Shown: in pieces, positions 37,701 to 50,269 of the stretch | Position numbering within the stretch: position 1 is the stretch's first letter | Layout of the letters: the number at the start of each line of letters is the position of its first letter | From: Pseudocercospora fijiensis CIRAD86 | Lineage: Eukaryota; Ascomycota; Dothideomycetes; Mycosphaerellales; Mycosphaerellaceae | Assembly: GCF_000340215.1 (NCBI RefSeq) | Contig: NW_006921550.1 | Span: 248,001 to 312,000, forward strand | DNA length: 64,000 nucleotides | Reading direction: 5' to 3' | Made by a program: the position numbers and the translations under genes | Notes under the pieces: generated by a model | The model's input: only the letters and a program-made list of their open reading frames with translations | Told to the model about the DNA's origin: nothing | Databases searched by the model: none

Positions 37701-39474
37701 CTAGATCCGGATTTCCGACGTCGGTTAAACTAAGCGTATAATAACGACGAATATTAGTCTAGGGTTTTACGACTAGTTCGATAAGCGTAGGCGCGGAATG
37801 CTTTAGAGCGTCTCTATTCGGAGGGAGCTAATATACCTTTAGTAACGAAAACGCTAGTTCGATATAAGGATAGCAAAAACCCGGACCTATTTGTAGGTAA
37901 TAAGTTTAATAGTCTGCTAGGCATTCGATTCTTCGAGAGGGACGGCCTCTTATATTTCCGTAACTAATCTTTAGGGCGCGAGCGGCTCTATATCCCTCGA
38001 GCCTTAATAGGCGAGATCTTCGAGCAGGCTTACGATAACCGTTGCTACTAAGGCTTTTAGCGCGTCTTCGACCGCATTTAAGCTTCCTTCTTTATATATC
38101 GACTCGCTCGCTACCTTCGCCTCTATTTAGATTATTATTACTAGTATCTCCTTTTGCGTACCCCCCGATACGCTCCTTACGGCGAACTTCACCCGATCTA
38201 GAATACAGAGGGCCTATACTATACTATAACGATAGATCTCGTAACCGCCCTACCGGTTACGACCGATAGATTTAATATACTATATACGATTACTTATAAG
38301 ACGTCTAAGCGGGTAGCAGTCGTCCTAGGCAAAGAGGACTAGAAGGCCTACGACTAGGGCATCGCTCTAATCGATAGGCTTTGCTTAATAGATATAAGTA
38401 TACCGGCAGTGCTTATCGCTAATCGTAATCCTCGCTAGCTAAGCGACTTCTTTAAGGGCGTTTTCTCGCGCCTACGTACGAAACTAGCTACGTCTACGGC
38501 CTACTACCCTTAAACCGATAGTTAGTCCGAGCGAACTAACTAAACGGTCGAGACGGCAATTCGGTACTAGTTAGCGGATTATCCTAGCGAGGATTAGACG
38601 ACGTTTATCCTATAGCTATAAGCTACGCTTAACAACTCCCGCAATGCGACTACCGGTTAGTCGCCGAACGAGGTTACTACGGGCGTAAAGACGAATCTCG
38701 ACTCGCTCGATACACTATACGACTATCCGTATAATAGGGCAGTAGAGCGTAGTCGTATCTAGAAGGAAGTCTAGGACGCGATTACTTAGGCGAACGTAAA
38801 AATAAAAGAACGGTATAATAGCAAGTATAAGCCCCTATTCCTTAAGCTAGGCGACCGTATTATACTTCGCCTATACCGTAGTTACGAAGTGCTAGGTTAG
38901 TCGTATAAGTTTGGCTACTGTTTTAAAGGGCCTTTTACGGTTCTCGAGAAGGTCGGACGGCTAGCCTACTGTCTCGAGTTGCCGCTATTAATGCGTATCT
39001 ATCCGGTAATATCGGTTTCGTAGTTAGAAAAAGCTCCTAAAGACCTAGATCCTTTTAAGAGAACTATTAATTACGAGCCCCCGCCCGTCGTAGCTAAGGA
39101 CGGTTTAGGTTCTAGCGATAAGGGCGACTCTTACGAAATCGAGCGCTTTCTCGGGCGACGGACCGTCGTCCGAAGAGGCTAGCCCGTTCTCTAATACCTA
39201 GTAAAGTAGAAGGGCTATAGGAGCGCCTATAATATATAGTATAATATCGACGACTTAATAGGCGCGGACGACCTACGTAAAATCTACGATAATACGTATC
39301 CTCTAGAGGAGGAACCGCTATCCCGTACCCTCCGTAGGATAGTAAAGCGGACGAGAGCTCGCTAGCCTTTTTTAGAGGTTGCTAGCTCCGCCGATAAAGG
39401 CGAGGCTAGGCAATCCCTCGCGGTTCGTCGCAAATCGATACGACTCTATAGCGCGACTCCTCCTTCGGAGTCGT
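31769..39474 (+). pseudogene. Element B gag-pol, RIPed
   Basis: The first 70 codons from 31,769 remain open (Ser/Tyr-rich gag start). From about 34,600 one frame carries the rest, broken by TAA/TAG: protease VYLDTSYTLT near 35,208, VVDIRALNKVTIPDSY near 36,330, catalytic AYIDDIVVFS at 36,627, an EHYLGLTNWLRQ block after RT, RNase H with DSLKEFSYSAVLYY within a 60-codon open stretch at 37,068-37,250, integrase from about 37,990 with a TIDLVTALPVT start and TDSQSERTN, and a chromodomain at 39,132 (YEIERFLGRRTVVRRG). The integrase SDRN-type Asp reads ANRN, a G-to-A change. Chromodomain integrases are known to direct insertion to heterochromatin. Confidence 0.85.
34519..34614 (+). repeat. Perfect 48-bp tandem duplication in element B gag-pol
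   Basis: Two identical 48-bp units (34519-34566 and 34567-34614), a multiple of three, so frame is kept. Confidence 0.9.
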
Positions 39475-39869
39475 AATCCGCCTAGGCGTACCCTTATATC
39501 GTTATCGTAACTACGTTACTTAGGTAACCGTTATACGTAGACGCGGGCTATCCCTTATTTAGTATCGATCTTTCCGGTATCCTACGATAAGAGAGCTTTC
39601 TATTAATTACCGACGACGAATAGAAACGGCCCTCTAGCGCGACAACCGCGTCTATCGCGGAGAACGTAAAGTAGTAGCTTTTTAGCAAAAATTTCTATAG
39701 CACCGATTACGACACAAGCGCCTAAACGTTACATTATTCGAGACGGATCTATAACGCGCGTCTCGCCTATACCGTAAGGCCGATACGTTCGACCTCCTCT
39801 AAGGAACGATAGCTAAGGAACATCGTAGAAGCGAGGATCGAGACCCTTAGGACACCGCGATAGGGATTA

Positions 39870-42800
39870 GTAAGATTAACGCTCCTTGCGGGGAATCGCT
39901 ACTATTAGACGGTCTAGGATCGGCCGGACAGTCCTTGTTCGTTACCGGCTTAACGCCTACGCCTAAGCTAGAGGACCTAATAGATAAGGCGGATATAGTA
40001 TTAGATACTACGGTCGAGAGTCGCATAGCCGCGCCGGAGCTAGGGAATATAACGGATAAGGAAGATACAGTATTAGACGAAACGGTCGAGAGTCGTATAG
40101 CCGCGCTAGAGCCTAAGGATATAACGAGTAGGGAGGATATAGCCTCGGATATACCGATCGAGATTCCTACGATCGCGGCTAGGGCTAAGGATATAATAAG
40201 TAGAGAGGAGGTAGACGTAGACCCTTCGATCGAGGTTCCTATGCTCGCGGCTAAGCTTAAGAATATAGTAAACGGAAAGGATATAGCGCCTAGCGCTACG
40301 GTCGAGACACGTACGGCTACGCTTAAGCTAGAGGATATAGAAAACTCGATAAAGGATTCGGTAGGCAAAGAAGATATAATAGCGGATTAGATCGGCGAGC
40401 ATTAGAGAGAGATAGATAACGCTACGCTCGACCCGTAATAACCGCAGCTAGAGGAAAACGGTGCTAACCTAACGTAGACGCTAGAAGGATTTGTAATTCT
40501 CGCTATAGTAGAAGGCAACATCCGATAGATCTTTCGTAGGGCGCTATAGCTTATTTCTACCGACGGTAGCTTAAGTACTAGCGAGGTTTAGACGGTGTTA
40601 AGCTATGCCGCCGAGGATAGGCATATACGGCCTTTCCTAATGTTTACCGAGGACGGATCCGATATAGAGCTATACTACGCATTAACGGACGCCGGCCGGC
40701 AACTGTTATAACGATACGTACCGTTATTCCTAGGTCGTAGTCGCATTAACGAAACGCTAATAGCAAGCTTAGTACCGTTGCCCCCGGCTAATAAGGCAGA
40801 CGCGTCTAATTAGGAATCGCTCGATATAATAGCCCGGCCGCAATCGTAGGGAACGCCGGGCAATAAGTTTAGCACGGCGTAGCGTTAGACTATCGCTAAC
40901 CTATCGATAGTGCTTCCGAATCTAGACTATCCGCTCTCCGATATTAGACGGTTTTTATTTCTAAAATATTGCGTACCGGCGGTTATCGCGGCGGTTAATC
41001 TAGACTACGTTTTCGATAGTAAGTCGTTCGTATAGGCGGTTATAGCGCTTACTACGAAGAAGAAATAGTTAACGGAATTAGCGAAGGTATTATTAGGCAA
41101 GGGCCGATAGATAGGTCGAGCACTCTATAAGGCTATAGCCGGCTATTTTATTAATAACAGCGACCCGCCGCTATACTATTTAGGTAAATAGGAGTTTATT
41201 TAGAAGGGCAAAGCGTTAGAGGTTAGGATTCCGGAGGCCGAGAAGCTATAGGACGCTATGCCTAGCTTCTTTGCTCTCTACCGTAACGCTACGGCCTACG
41301 CGTCTAGTAGCCCGGTTAACGGTATAGAAAGCGGCCCGACTAATCCCGTCGACGCGCAGCCTCTTTATGCGCCTTCGGCTTTAGAATCGGCACTACCCTT
41401 AATAATACCCGTAAACCGACTAGCTTCGCTAAAATTGCTATCTTTACTAGCGCATACCCTTCCTAATTTACCGCTATTATAGGCACTAGCCTCCCTAACG
41501 TAGGCGCCGAGTAACGGCTCGCTATAAGCGCCCGTACTAGCTCCCCCTAAGCTACTTGCTACTCCGATCGAGTCGGTATACGAAGAATACCTAGACCCTT
41601 CCCCTAAAGAACTTAAGTTCGAGCGACGGCGGCTCCGAGGGTAGCGCTCGCGCTAGACTTTAATTAACAAGCGTCTTCTTCGTACTAACGAGATACCCGA
41701 ACAAGCGGCAATCCGGTAGTACGTAGAATATAAGGACTGTAATAAGAAAGTCGATATACTAATCGCCGCCAATCCTATAGAGCGTAATAAGGCTAAAGAT
41801 ATACGCTTTATCTAGGCCGCGAAACTCGTACGCAACGTATACGCCGAGGACGTAGACAGTCGACTGCCTAACCTCTTTCGCCTACGCCTATATAAGCGAC
41901 TCGTCGAATACTATCTAGTAAGGCTTTAGTATTACCTATACTATCTATACCTTACCGCGGGCGATCGGCGCTTCTAGATTCTACGCGAATTGTATTAGTA
42001 TATAGGTAAGCTAGTTACCGATTTTGAAAGCCTACTCTTTACGCAATTATACTTCTTCCGAATTGTAAACGACGATTACGCCTGTAAATACTCTATCTTT
42101 AGGACCGACCTCTACTCGGACGGTTACGATACGTAGTAGGAGATTTACGCGATACGCTTTAGCGAGTACGTAGCGCTTATAACTGCGGGCGAATTAAAGG
42201 AGCTCCCTAACCTAGCTAACCTCGATACGAATTTTCTACTAACTATTACTTTCTACTACGCGAAGTTGCAGCACCGACTCCTAGTAAATATTACCCGCTT
42301 ACGCGAGAACTTCCTTTGCTTAAGCACCTATACCGGCGACCTACGATTCTAGCTAGCACTGTCTCTAATCCGTAATAGAGCCGTCGGTCTTATAGCACGC
42401 GCTATCTTACACTTCCTATAGACGGTCGACCTTATATAAGAGTAGTTCTACCGCTTCGTCTCGAAGGAACATCGGGATAGTATTATAGTAGGCAGTTACC
42501 CGGTCCTATATAAGCGTAGCGAGAACGGTAAGGATATATCCTACCGCGACTATAGTAAGGAATACTAGAAGACAGGCAAGCGACCTATTAGCGAATACGT
42601 CGGAGCGACGAAGTATTACGAGATCGACCTAACTACCTATAGCGAAGTCTAGTTCTTATAGATAGTAGCTACCGGACGACTCTCTATAGTGCGCCTGCCT
42701 CTACTAGACTCCTAGCTCGAGGATTATACCGTTTAGCTACTACTAATCGGTATAGAGCTTAGTGCCTAGTCGGCTATATAGCTCTATAAGTAGTACGAGT

Positions 42801-44596
42801 CCTCCCTTAACTCTAGTAGCCTGCCCTACCTATACCGTCGCAACCTAGGTCGCCTAGCTATTACCTAGGACGTCGTCGCTTATACCTAGCGGTATATTAT
42901 AGTCCGCAACGTATATACGCTTCGCGGCGAGGGCTATACCTCCGCCCTCTATACTAATAAGGCGCTTACGGACACTAAGGCTACTAATGCGTCGCGTACG
43001 GAATAGTACGCTTAGCTTACTAGTAGCGGTCGCTACTAGAACGGTACCTATGTAGCTAATAAGGGCAAAGGCATGCCTCTGCTGCTCCTTAACCGTTAGT
43101 ACCTAGTAGACTTCGGCCTAGTCTACTAGCTAACGTAGATCGATCCGGTATACGCCTTATCTACCTTTATCGCCTATATCTAGACGCTTAAGGACGGCGC
43201 TATCCCTAATAGATTGCAGCCTATACTAACGCTACAGTTCTACAATTTGCCGCGTACGGCCGCTACCGATCTAGTCTTCGATCCTTTAGGTATCTAGGAG
43301 CGTATTATATAGGGCAATACCATTTTCAAGTACGATAAGATAGTAACAAATAAGAATTACTAGTAGTATAATATCGACTATACTTAGGATCCTATAGGCG
43401 CATTCTTAGTACCGTTACCTAACTACTCGCTAGACGAGACCGACCTTACTAACGCGTACCTATTCGGCAAAATTATCCCTCTAGAGCTCGCGACTCGGGC
43501 TAAGTCGGTTGCCCCGCTAACTAAGGCGATCTAGCTAAATTCCTTGCGCGCATTACTATCGACTAAGTTAAACACTCGCTAGAAGCTAACCGCTAGCCCT
43601 TTCTTAGCGCCTCGCCTACCGTCGAAGATGCCGCCGCCGTCTAACCTATTCTCTACGCCTACGAAGGCTCTAGTTGCGGCTTAGCTACTACCGCCTAATA
43701 ATACGGTTGCGTAGCTATAGTATAAGCTCCTATCGCTTCTAATACGCTTGCTACCTCTGCCCGCCCTATAAGAAAACACTATAGGCGCGTACGGACAGTA
43801 TTAATATAATGCGACGGCAATTAGTATACGTACGCTTAACTTACAAGCGCTCTACTATATGCGCTAGTCCGAGTTAGTAGCAACCGAGGTATACTAGCTT
43901 TAGCAGATGCTAGCTAAGGTACAGATCCGCGAAGCTACTAAGCGCTAAATAGCCTAGTAGTATCGTCTTTCTGCTACGGTCTTAAAGGAGTCCCTTACGT
44001 TATCGCTAACCTATCTCTACTACGATTTCTTGCGCGTCGCGCCGCAATAGGCAATCCCTATACTATACCTAATTAACGAGGACGCTTTTAAGCTACTCGG
44101 CGGCGTATAAGGCAATGCTACTAAAGATAAGATCGCGAAGCTTAACGCATAGATAGCCGACTACTTTAAGCTATACGGTGCTATACGCGATGCCGATACG
44201 CTACTGTTGCTAGGTGCCGACTTCCCTAACATCCCTATCGATTAGTTAGATCGCGCTACTACTATAGCGGACGCAGTTAATACCTCGCTGTCCGATAATA
44301 AGACTATAAAGACCGTCGCGCCTTAGCCGCAGCTAAAGGCGGTTTAGACTATACTAACTAGCTTACGCGACGCCCTTCGTAACCGTCGCAACAAGCAAGC
44401 ATAAAACCGACGTAGTTATTACTAGAGAGATACGATTCTGCACCTAGTATTACCGTTCTAGTATACTGTTTAGGCTTAGCCTTTATACGACGCTATTACG
44501 CTCTTTTGCCTTAAACCTTCCTACGGTGCGGCCTGCTAAGGACCTTTGTTTTAGGACACTATAGACAGTACCGACCTTTTTTATAGAGGGGGAGGC
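39870..44596 (+). pseudogene. Element B third reading frame (about 1,570 codons), unknown product
   Basis: After the chromodomain a different frame (two bases on from pol) runs to the polypurine tract. I checked the phase at 39,935, 41,258, 41,741, 42,482, 43,100, 43,799 and 44,570; all agree. Every in-frame stop I read is TAG or TAA, as expected from RIP of CAG, CAA or TGG. The largest surviving open pieces are 39,935-40,390 (acidic repeats of the form TVESRIAA...DIT) and 41,258-41,482. The middle part is Tyr/Leu/Arg-rich and looks globular; the last 250 codons are rich in Leu/Gln, helical. No transmembrane, zinc or protease motif recognised. The position is that of env in retroviruses, but nothing else suggests an envelope. 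Confidence 0.65.
44585..44595 (+). other. Polypurine tract of element B
   Basis: Eleven purines with GGGGGAGG, one base before the 3' LTR; primes plus-strand synthesis. It fixes the element's orientation. Confidence 0.85.
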
Positions 44597-44784
44597 TGTT
44601 ACGATATAATACTATTATATATACGATAGCAGGCAGCGGTTACTATCGACCGCTATAGTCGCTATTGCTACTAATAGTAGGACTATTATATAGATAGCTT
44701 GCCTCGCGGCACCTTAGAGAATGTATTAACTTTTGCACCGTACAACCGTTACAATACCTTCGTACTATAACCGTATGCCTAGCA
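44597..44784 (+). repeat. 3' LTR of element B
   Basis: Partner of 31555-31742, followed by the second ATAGG. Confidence 0.93.
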
Positions 44785-44789
44785 ATAGG

Positions 44790-44962
44790 TTATCCCCTTC
44801 GATTATAGGTTCTTTAGTAGGCCCTCTAGTAGGCTCTTTAGCAGGCACCTTAGTAGGAGGCACTTTAGTAGGCACTGTACCGCTAGCGTTGTCGTTGCTA
44901 GCGCTGCTAGCGGTAGCACGGTTATTGTTTTGTAATAAACTAGCTATTATAAGGGGCGACAC
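44790..44962 (-). pseudogene. Element A gag N-terminus, cut off by element B
   Basis: Open from codon 1 at 44,962 (the start codon is not certain after RIP). Asn/Ser-rich start, then TKVPPTKVPAKEPT repeats. The frame runs into the B LTR at 44,784. Confidence 0.65.
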
Positions 44963-45208
44963 TAATAATGTATTATTAGCCCCTAAGATGCGGATGTAGC
45001 GGAATTAGCGAGTATCGGTCTAATATACTTAACTTAGTATAATAGGCCGTATAGAAGGCCTTGCTTAATAATTAGTACGGTTGTTTTAATAGAATAGTAC
45101 GTATAGGTCCCGTTCTTCGGGCGTAATATAGTTAAATCGATAGTTTTCGTAGCTATACCGCTAAAAGCTTAAAATAAGGACTATCTAGCTACTGCCCTTA
45201 AAGGGTAG

Positions 45209-45219
45209 ATCGAATACTA
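45209..45219 (-). other. Self-priming site of element A
   Basis: Plus-strand ATCGAATACTA directly abuts the 5' LTR at 45,220. Its reverse complement TAGTATTCGAT lies inside the LTR at 45,269-45,279. Confidence 0.6.
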
Positions 45220-45416
45220 TGTAAGAAGGGTTATATTAGCAGGTAGATAGGGTAGTAGTAAATTAGTATAGTATTCGATAGAGATCTAAGAGGAGAGGGA
45301 GGAAGGTAGGCTAGTTAGCCTAACGCTAAGCGCTAAGCCCTACCTAAGGCACTAAGACCCTAGCTTTACTCGGCCTAATTACATGCTAATCACGTATAGC
45401 CTCTTTGGCTCTAACA
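45220..45416 (-). repeat. 5' LTR of element A
   Basis: 197 bp, TGTAAG...CTAACA, with both terminal dinucleotides unmutated; followed by TCTAT. Confidence 0.9.
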
Positions 45417-48400
45417 TCTATAGATAGAAGGCTGTTAATAGCCGATGCTTTAGTCTTAGCTATAGGCACAATTCGCTCTAATAGTGCGATATAAATATCG
45501 AGCCCCTATCGGAGACTATCCCCTTAGAGGTCCCCTAATAGCTATAGAAGATATTGTTCTATAGTGCTTTAGCTATATTAATAGTCGTCTAATCCTTGCG
45601 CGCCGGGATGTATCGAGCGCCTTTAGTAAATCGGTCTACTATAACAAGGATAGCATTATATACGTCCTTGCTGCCTCTGCGTTTAGTAGGCGGAAGGCCT
45701 ATAATAAAGTCTATTATAAGCTTAGCAAATAGCTTCTTTAGAACCAGAAGCGAAGACAGCTCGCCGAATAGTAAGTACTTCGGTGCTTTAACTCGTTAAT
45801 ATACGGCATACGTATTTACGTAGTCCTTTATATCCCGCTTACTATTTAGCTAGTAGTATGTGCGCGATAGTAGCTCGTACGACCTCTCTATACTATAGTA
45901 ACCGGCAAGCTTACTATTATAGTGTCGCTTAAGAAGTTCTTATCGGATCGAATGCTCGGTAGGGACATAGAGCCTACCCTTATAGCGTAAATAGCTATCG
46001 GCATTAATCGACTAATTCTTGCTAGATCTAGTCTTGCGGCTACTTCTAAGCTAATCTATACGAGCCGTAGCAAAGGCGTCCCTTTGCTAAGTACGTAATA
46101 GCTTATCTATAAATGCTCGGCTATCCCTATCTATAAGTTCGCTTAATAGCACCCTCGCTATCTTACGTAGTACGCACTATATATATCTAGTAGTACTAGC
46201 AGCCGGATTAACTATATTAGTGCTTTAATCGCTATTACTATATATAGCGATATCGACTAGGGAGTTATTATAACTTCTCCTATCTATATCCTTAGCCCTT
46301 GCCTTAATATGCACTATTAATATAGCAAGAGCATTAATATACTTTAAGCCGTCGCGGAGTCCGGTAAGCCGCTTATCCTACGCTTGCTTATTAATAATAC
46401 GGGCTATAGCAATCTTATACTATAGGGTTAGAAACAACGAATTAATAGATTGCTAAGTCCCGCTATCGTAATTAGGTCGCCTCGATAGGCTATTAGTAGG
46501 GTTGCTTACGCCTAGCCGATATAATATATTAAAATTAAACCTAGCGAGGTAGACGGCCTATCTAGCCTATCGACCTATAACCCTAGTAACCTTAGTAATA
46601 CTACGGAGGTTGTTATAGTCTATATAGACCTATATCGTATATTAGGCCCTATCGAGGTAGTGCCTCTAATGCTTAAAGGCCTCGATAATAGCTAAGAGCT
46701 CTTACTTGTAGGTCTTATAGCGACGCTTAGTATTAATTATCTTTCTCGAGAAGAAGGCAATCGGATGCTAATAATAGTCTTTGTTAGACTGCTAAGACAT
46801 AATAGCCGAAACAGCAAACTGCGAAGCGTTAGTCTTAATGCGAATTAGTTTACTTAGTACGAAATAGTGCAGTAAGGGGACTTTAGTAAAGCGTTGCTTT
46901 AGACCGTTAAAAGCGGCTTGTGCTCTATTAGTCTATTTAAACTCTCTATTTAGGTTAGCCTTAGTTTTAGTAAGTTCAGTTAGAGGCATTACATGCCGTA
47001 AATAGCTCTTAATAAAGCGACGATAGAAATTAGCGAAGCCGAGGAATAACTAAAGCTCCTTAATACTAGTAGGTATTAGCTACTTAGTAATAGTCTTAAT
47101 CCGATTAGGATTAGCCTTAATACCCTCGGTTAATACGAAGAAGCTAAGGAAGGCTACCTCCTTAGTAGCAAAGGTATATTTAGAAGGCTTGCAATATAGG
47201 CTATAGGCTCGTAGGCGGTCGAGTACCTTACGTACTACGGCCTAGTGCTCTACGATGTTAGGTAAATAGGTGTAAACTAGGATATCGTCTAGGTAAACTA
47301 TATAGAGGTAGTCTAATAGGCCTAATAGAGCCCGATTAATATAGGACTAGAATGTTATAGGGGCGTTTGCTAGCCTAAATAGTATAACTAGGTACTTAAA
47401 ATAGCTATAACGAGTGCGAAAGGCTATCTTCTATTTATCGCCTTTACGAATACGGATGCGATAATAGGCGTCCTTAATGTCTAATATAGTATAGTAATAA
47501 GCACTAGAAAGGCGATCGAGGGTCTCGTTAATAAGCGGAAGTAGATAGCGGTCCTTAATAGTAACAGTATTAAGCCTACGATAATCGATATATAGGCGTA
47601 GGCTACTATCCTTCTTTAGTACGAACAGGATAGGTATACTAGTAGGGCTGTTGCTATATCGTATCCGGCTATTAGCTAGATTTTTATCTAGGTACTTACG
47701 CAATATAGCAAGCTCTCGTTTACTAAGGTTGTAGAGGGGACTAAAAGGAACCTCCTTGCCCTCTATTATATTAATCTTATAGTCCGTCTCTTTAAATATA
47801 GGCAATATCGATGCTAGGTAGTATTTAAATACATTAATATAGGTCTCTCGAATAGGTAGTAGTATACGAGTAAGCTAATTAGGATCTATGCTATTAGGGG
47901 GTACAGGTTTATCGTTATCTCTACCGAGAAGGTTAGCCGTCGGATTAGCTAAGGCAGGCGTTAGGTTGCCGATAAATAGGACCCGGATATCGTCGGGATA
48001 CTCGCTAATATTAATGTGTTTAATGTCCTCTCTCCTAGCGATTCTAAATCGCTACTATTAACTGCCTAAGTCTATAACTATAGTATAGTGTTTAAGAATA
48101 GGGTTGCTAATAACAATATCGGATAGAAGGTTGTCTATATCTACTACGTAGGCAGTGAAATCTAGTAAGCGTTTATTGCCGAGGTCGTCTTTTAGAACTA
48201 TAGGAATATAATAGGCCCTATAGGTTAAGTGCCGAGCGTTATTAAACTAAGCAAGGGTTAGTATATTAGTTCTAGGCAATTGTCGGAGGTCTAATTGCTT
48301 AGCTAGGCGATAGCTAATAAAGGTACTAACTAAATTTCCTAGGTCTAGCATAACCTTAGTTCTATAATTATTGCTATACGTATCCTATATAAGATAGGTG

Positions 48401-49860
48401 CGTATAATAGCTAGCATAATATTAATGGTTTTGCGCCGTATAAGGCTAATAGTTGGTGCGGCGCTTATTCTTTTTTCGACTAATTAGAAGGACCGATAGG
48501 GGTAGCGTTAGCGGCTAAAAGGTGCTTTCGGTATTTAGTAGTAGCACGGTCGATTCGGGCCTAGTCCTTAGGTTTGTCGCATTAGCCTAGCAAATAGCTA
48601 GCACTATTACAATTGAAGTACTTCAATCCGGTTAGTAGATTGCCGTAGCTATTGTTATTATTAGTAGAGCGGTTAGCATTATAGGGATACGAGCCCCTTC
48701 TACGGCCCCTATCGCGGCCTCCTCTATATAGCCGTCGGCTACGACCCCTTCTACAGTCGTTGTTACTATTCCTATTGTTAGCATTATTGTTCTAGTAGGA
48801 ACCTTAGTTTCCTCCGCGGCTACGATAGGTAGCTAGGCGTATCTTAGATTCTAACTGTTATTAGAGCTAAAAAGCTCGTTTAGCTGTTTCTACTTCGACT
48901 ATAAACTAAATACGTATTAGATTAGCCTGTTTAAACACACGGCGGCGGTCTAATTTAAGGACTAATTCCTATCTTAGTTTAGGTCGTATCTTAGATATCT
49001 AGATAGAGTCGGTCTTAGGTAGTAAATCGTCCTTAAGGGTCTTTAGATAGGCCTCGAAGGATCGGGAGGTCTAGTCGGCCTTTTGTTTAGCACGTAGGCA
49101 TTAGCCTTAGGCGTACTACTAGCGTAATACAGGGTTCCTAAGGGTGTTTAGTATAATAGTCTTATAGTCTTGCTACTGAATAGCGGTCTAATTATTAAGG
49201 GAGTTAAAATAGTTATTCTAGGTGCGCTTTAGGTTACTATTAATGTATTGCATAGTATAAATAACTAGGGAGTAGTCGTCTAGTAGCGCTCTTAGTACGT
49301 TGCGCTAGTTAAGTTTATAGTTACGAATATAGTCGTTATACTGCTTTCGACTAGAGCTGTTAAATATAGTGCAATCCTTAAGCTTCGTATCCTTCTTCTA
49401 TACGAAAGGTCCTACTGCTAGTTCCGGTTTAGTAGTAGTTATTAGGGCTTCCTATAGGCGGCGAATCTCGAGGAGATTATCCTTTAGCTATTGTTCCTAA
49501 CGCAAGGTAGCGAGTCTGTTTTAGGTAGCTTCTTAAAGTCTCGCTACTAGCTAGGGCCTAAAGGCTAGTTAGCTATATCGACGGTTAACAATATTGCTAA
49601 GAATGTCGTTAACGGGCAACGATAGGTTATCTCCTTCGATTATAGGTTCTTTAGTAGGCCCTCTAGTAGGCTCTTTAGCAGGTACCTTAGTAGGAGGCAC
49701 TTTAGTAGGCACTTTAGTAGGCACTATACTACTAGCGTTATCGTTGCTAGCGCTACTAGCGGCGCCGCGGTTGTTATTGCTTTGTAATAAGCCGGCTATT
49801 ATAATAAGGGGTAGTACCGATAATATATTATAGGCCCCTAAGATACGGATATAGCGGAAT
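45417..49860 (-). pseudogene. Element C gag-pol, right-hand part, RIPed
   Basis: Minus-strand order: gag N-terminus with TKVP repeats (about 49,830), zinc knuckle near 48,600, RT fragment open at 47,805-47,431 ([20 protein letters not shown]), YLDD near 47,290, then RNase H and integrase up to the A insertion. The stop codons I read are TAA/TAG. Confidence 0.7.
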
Positions 49861-50061
49861 TAGTAGATATCGGCTTAGTACGATTAATTTAGTATAATAG
49901 GCCGTATAGAAGGCCTTGCTTAATAACTAGTACGGTTATTTTTAATAGAATAGTACGTATAGGTCTCGTTCTTCGGGCGCAATATAGTTAAATCGGTTTT
50001 CGTAGCTATACTGCTAAAAGCTTAAAATAAGGACTATCTAGCTGCTACCCTTAAAGGGTAG

Positions 50062-50072
50062 ATCGAATGCTA
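50062..50072 (-). other. Self-priming site of element C
   Basis: Plus-strand ATCGAATGCTA abuts the LTR at 50,073. The LTR carries CAGTATTCGAT near 50,118; 9 of 11 positions are complementary, and one of the two mismatches is a RIP-type change. Confidence 0.5.
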
Positions 50073-50269
50073 TATAATATAGGTTATATTAGTAGGCAGA
50101 TAGGGTAGTAGCAGATACAAGCAGTATTCGATAGAGAACTAGGAGGAGAAGAAGGAAGGTAGGCTAGTTAGCCTAACGCTAAGCGCTAAGCCCTGCCTAA
50201 GGCACTAAGACCCTAGCTTTACTCGGCCTAATTATATACTAGTTACGTATAGCCTCTTTAGCCCTAATA
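50073..50269 (-). repeat. 5' LTR of element C
   Basis: 197 bp; begins TATAATATAGG, ends CTAATA; followed by GTATT. Confidence 0.88.

Larger units (their letters stand above)
31555..44784 (+). mobile_element. 13.2-kb Ty3/gypsy chromovirus B with an extra long 3' reading frame
   Basis: LTRs at 31555-31742 and 44597-44784 (188 bp each, TG...CA). The target duplication ATAGG is at 31550-31554 and 44785-44789; the empty site can be read in element C near 49,620. The polypurine tract is directly before the 3' LTR. Coding order on the plus strand: gag from 31,769, protease (DT motif at 35,217), RT (YIDD at 36,630), RNase H, integrase, chromodomain (39,132-39,258), then a further frame to 44,596. 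It is inserted in the gag of A on the opposite strand. Strongly RIPed: for instance 41,881-41,940 has no CA, no TG and 13 TA. Confidence 0.92.
25059..45416 (-). mobile_element. Ty3/gypsy chromovirus A, inserted in C, interrupted by element B
   Basis: LTRs at 25059-25256 and 45220-45416. The target duplication TCTAT is at 25054-25058 and 45417-45421; the empty site is seen intact in element D near 57,196. Without B and its duplicated site it is about 7.12 kb, the same family as C and D. Order on the minus strand: LTR, 11-nt self-priming site, gag (cut by B), zinc knuckle near 30,500, RT 29,817-29,344, RNase H/integrase, chromodomain about 26,680-26,530, LTR. Confidence 0.9.
22768..50269 (-). 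mobile_element. Ty3/gypsy chromovirus C, interrupted by element A
   Basis: LTRs at 22768-22964 and 50073-50269 (197 bp each). The target duplication GTATT is at 22763-22767 and 50270-50274. Without A the element is about 7.14 kb. It is transcribed from the minus strand: 5' LTR on the right, gag (about 49,830-48,480), RT (47,805-47,240, with YLDD still present near 47,290), integrase split by A at 25,054/45,417, and chromodomain (about 24,400-24,250). The left LTR flank is purine-rich on the minus strand. RIPed throughout. Confidence 0.88.

Noticed and set aside
39847..40368. 173-codon minus-strand ORF in element B
   Set aside because: Antisense shadow of the plus-strand third reading frame; Ser/Val-rich by complement of its repeats.
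39870..44596. Reading the third frame of element B as an envelope gene
   Set aside because: Only the position suggests it; no signal peptide, membrane span or fusion-type motif was recognised.
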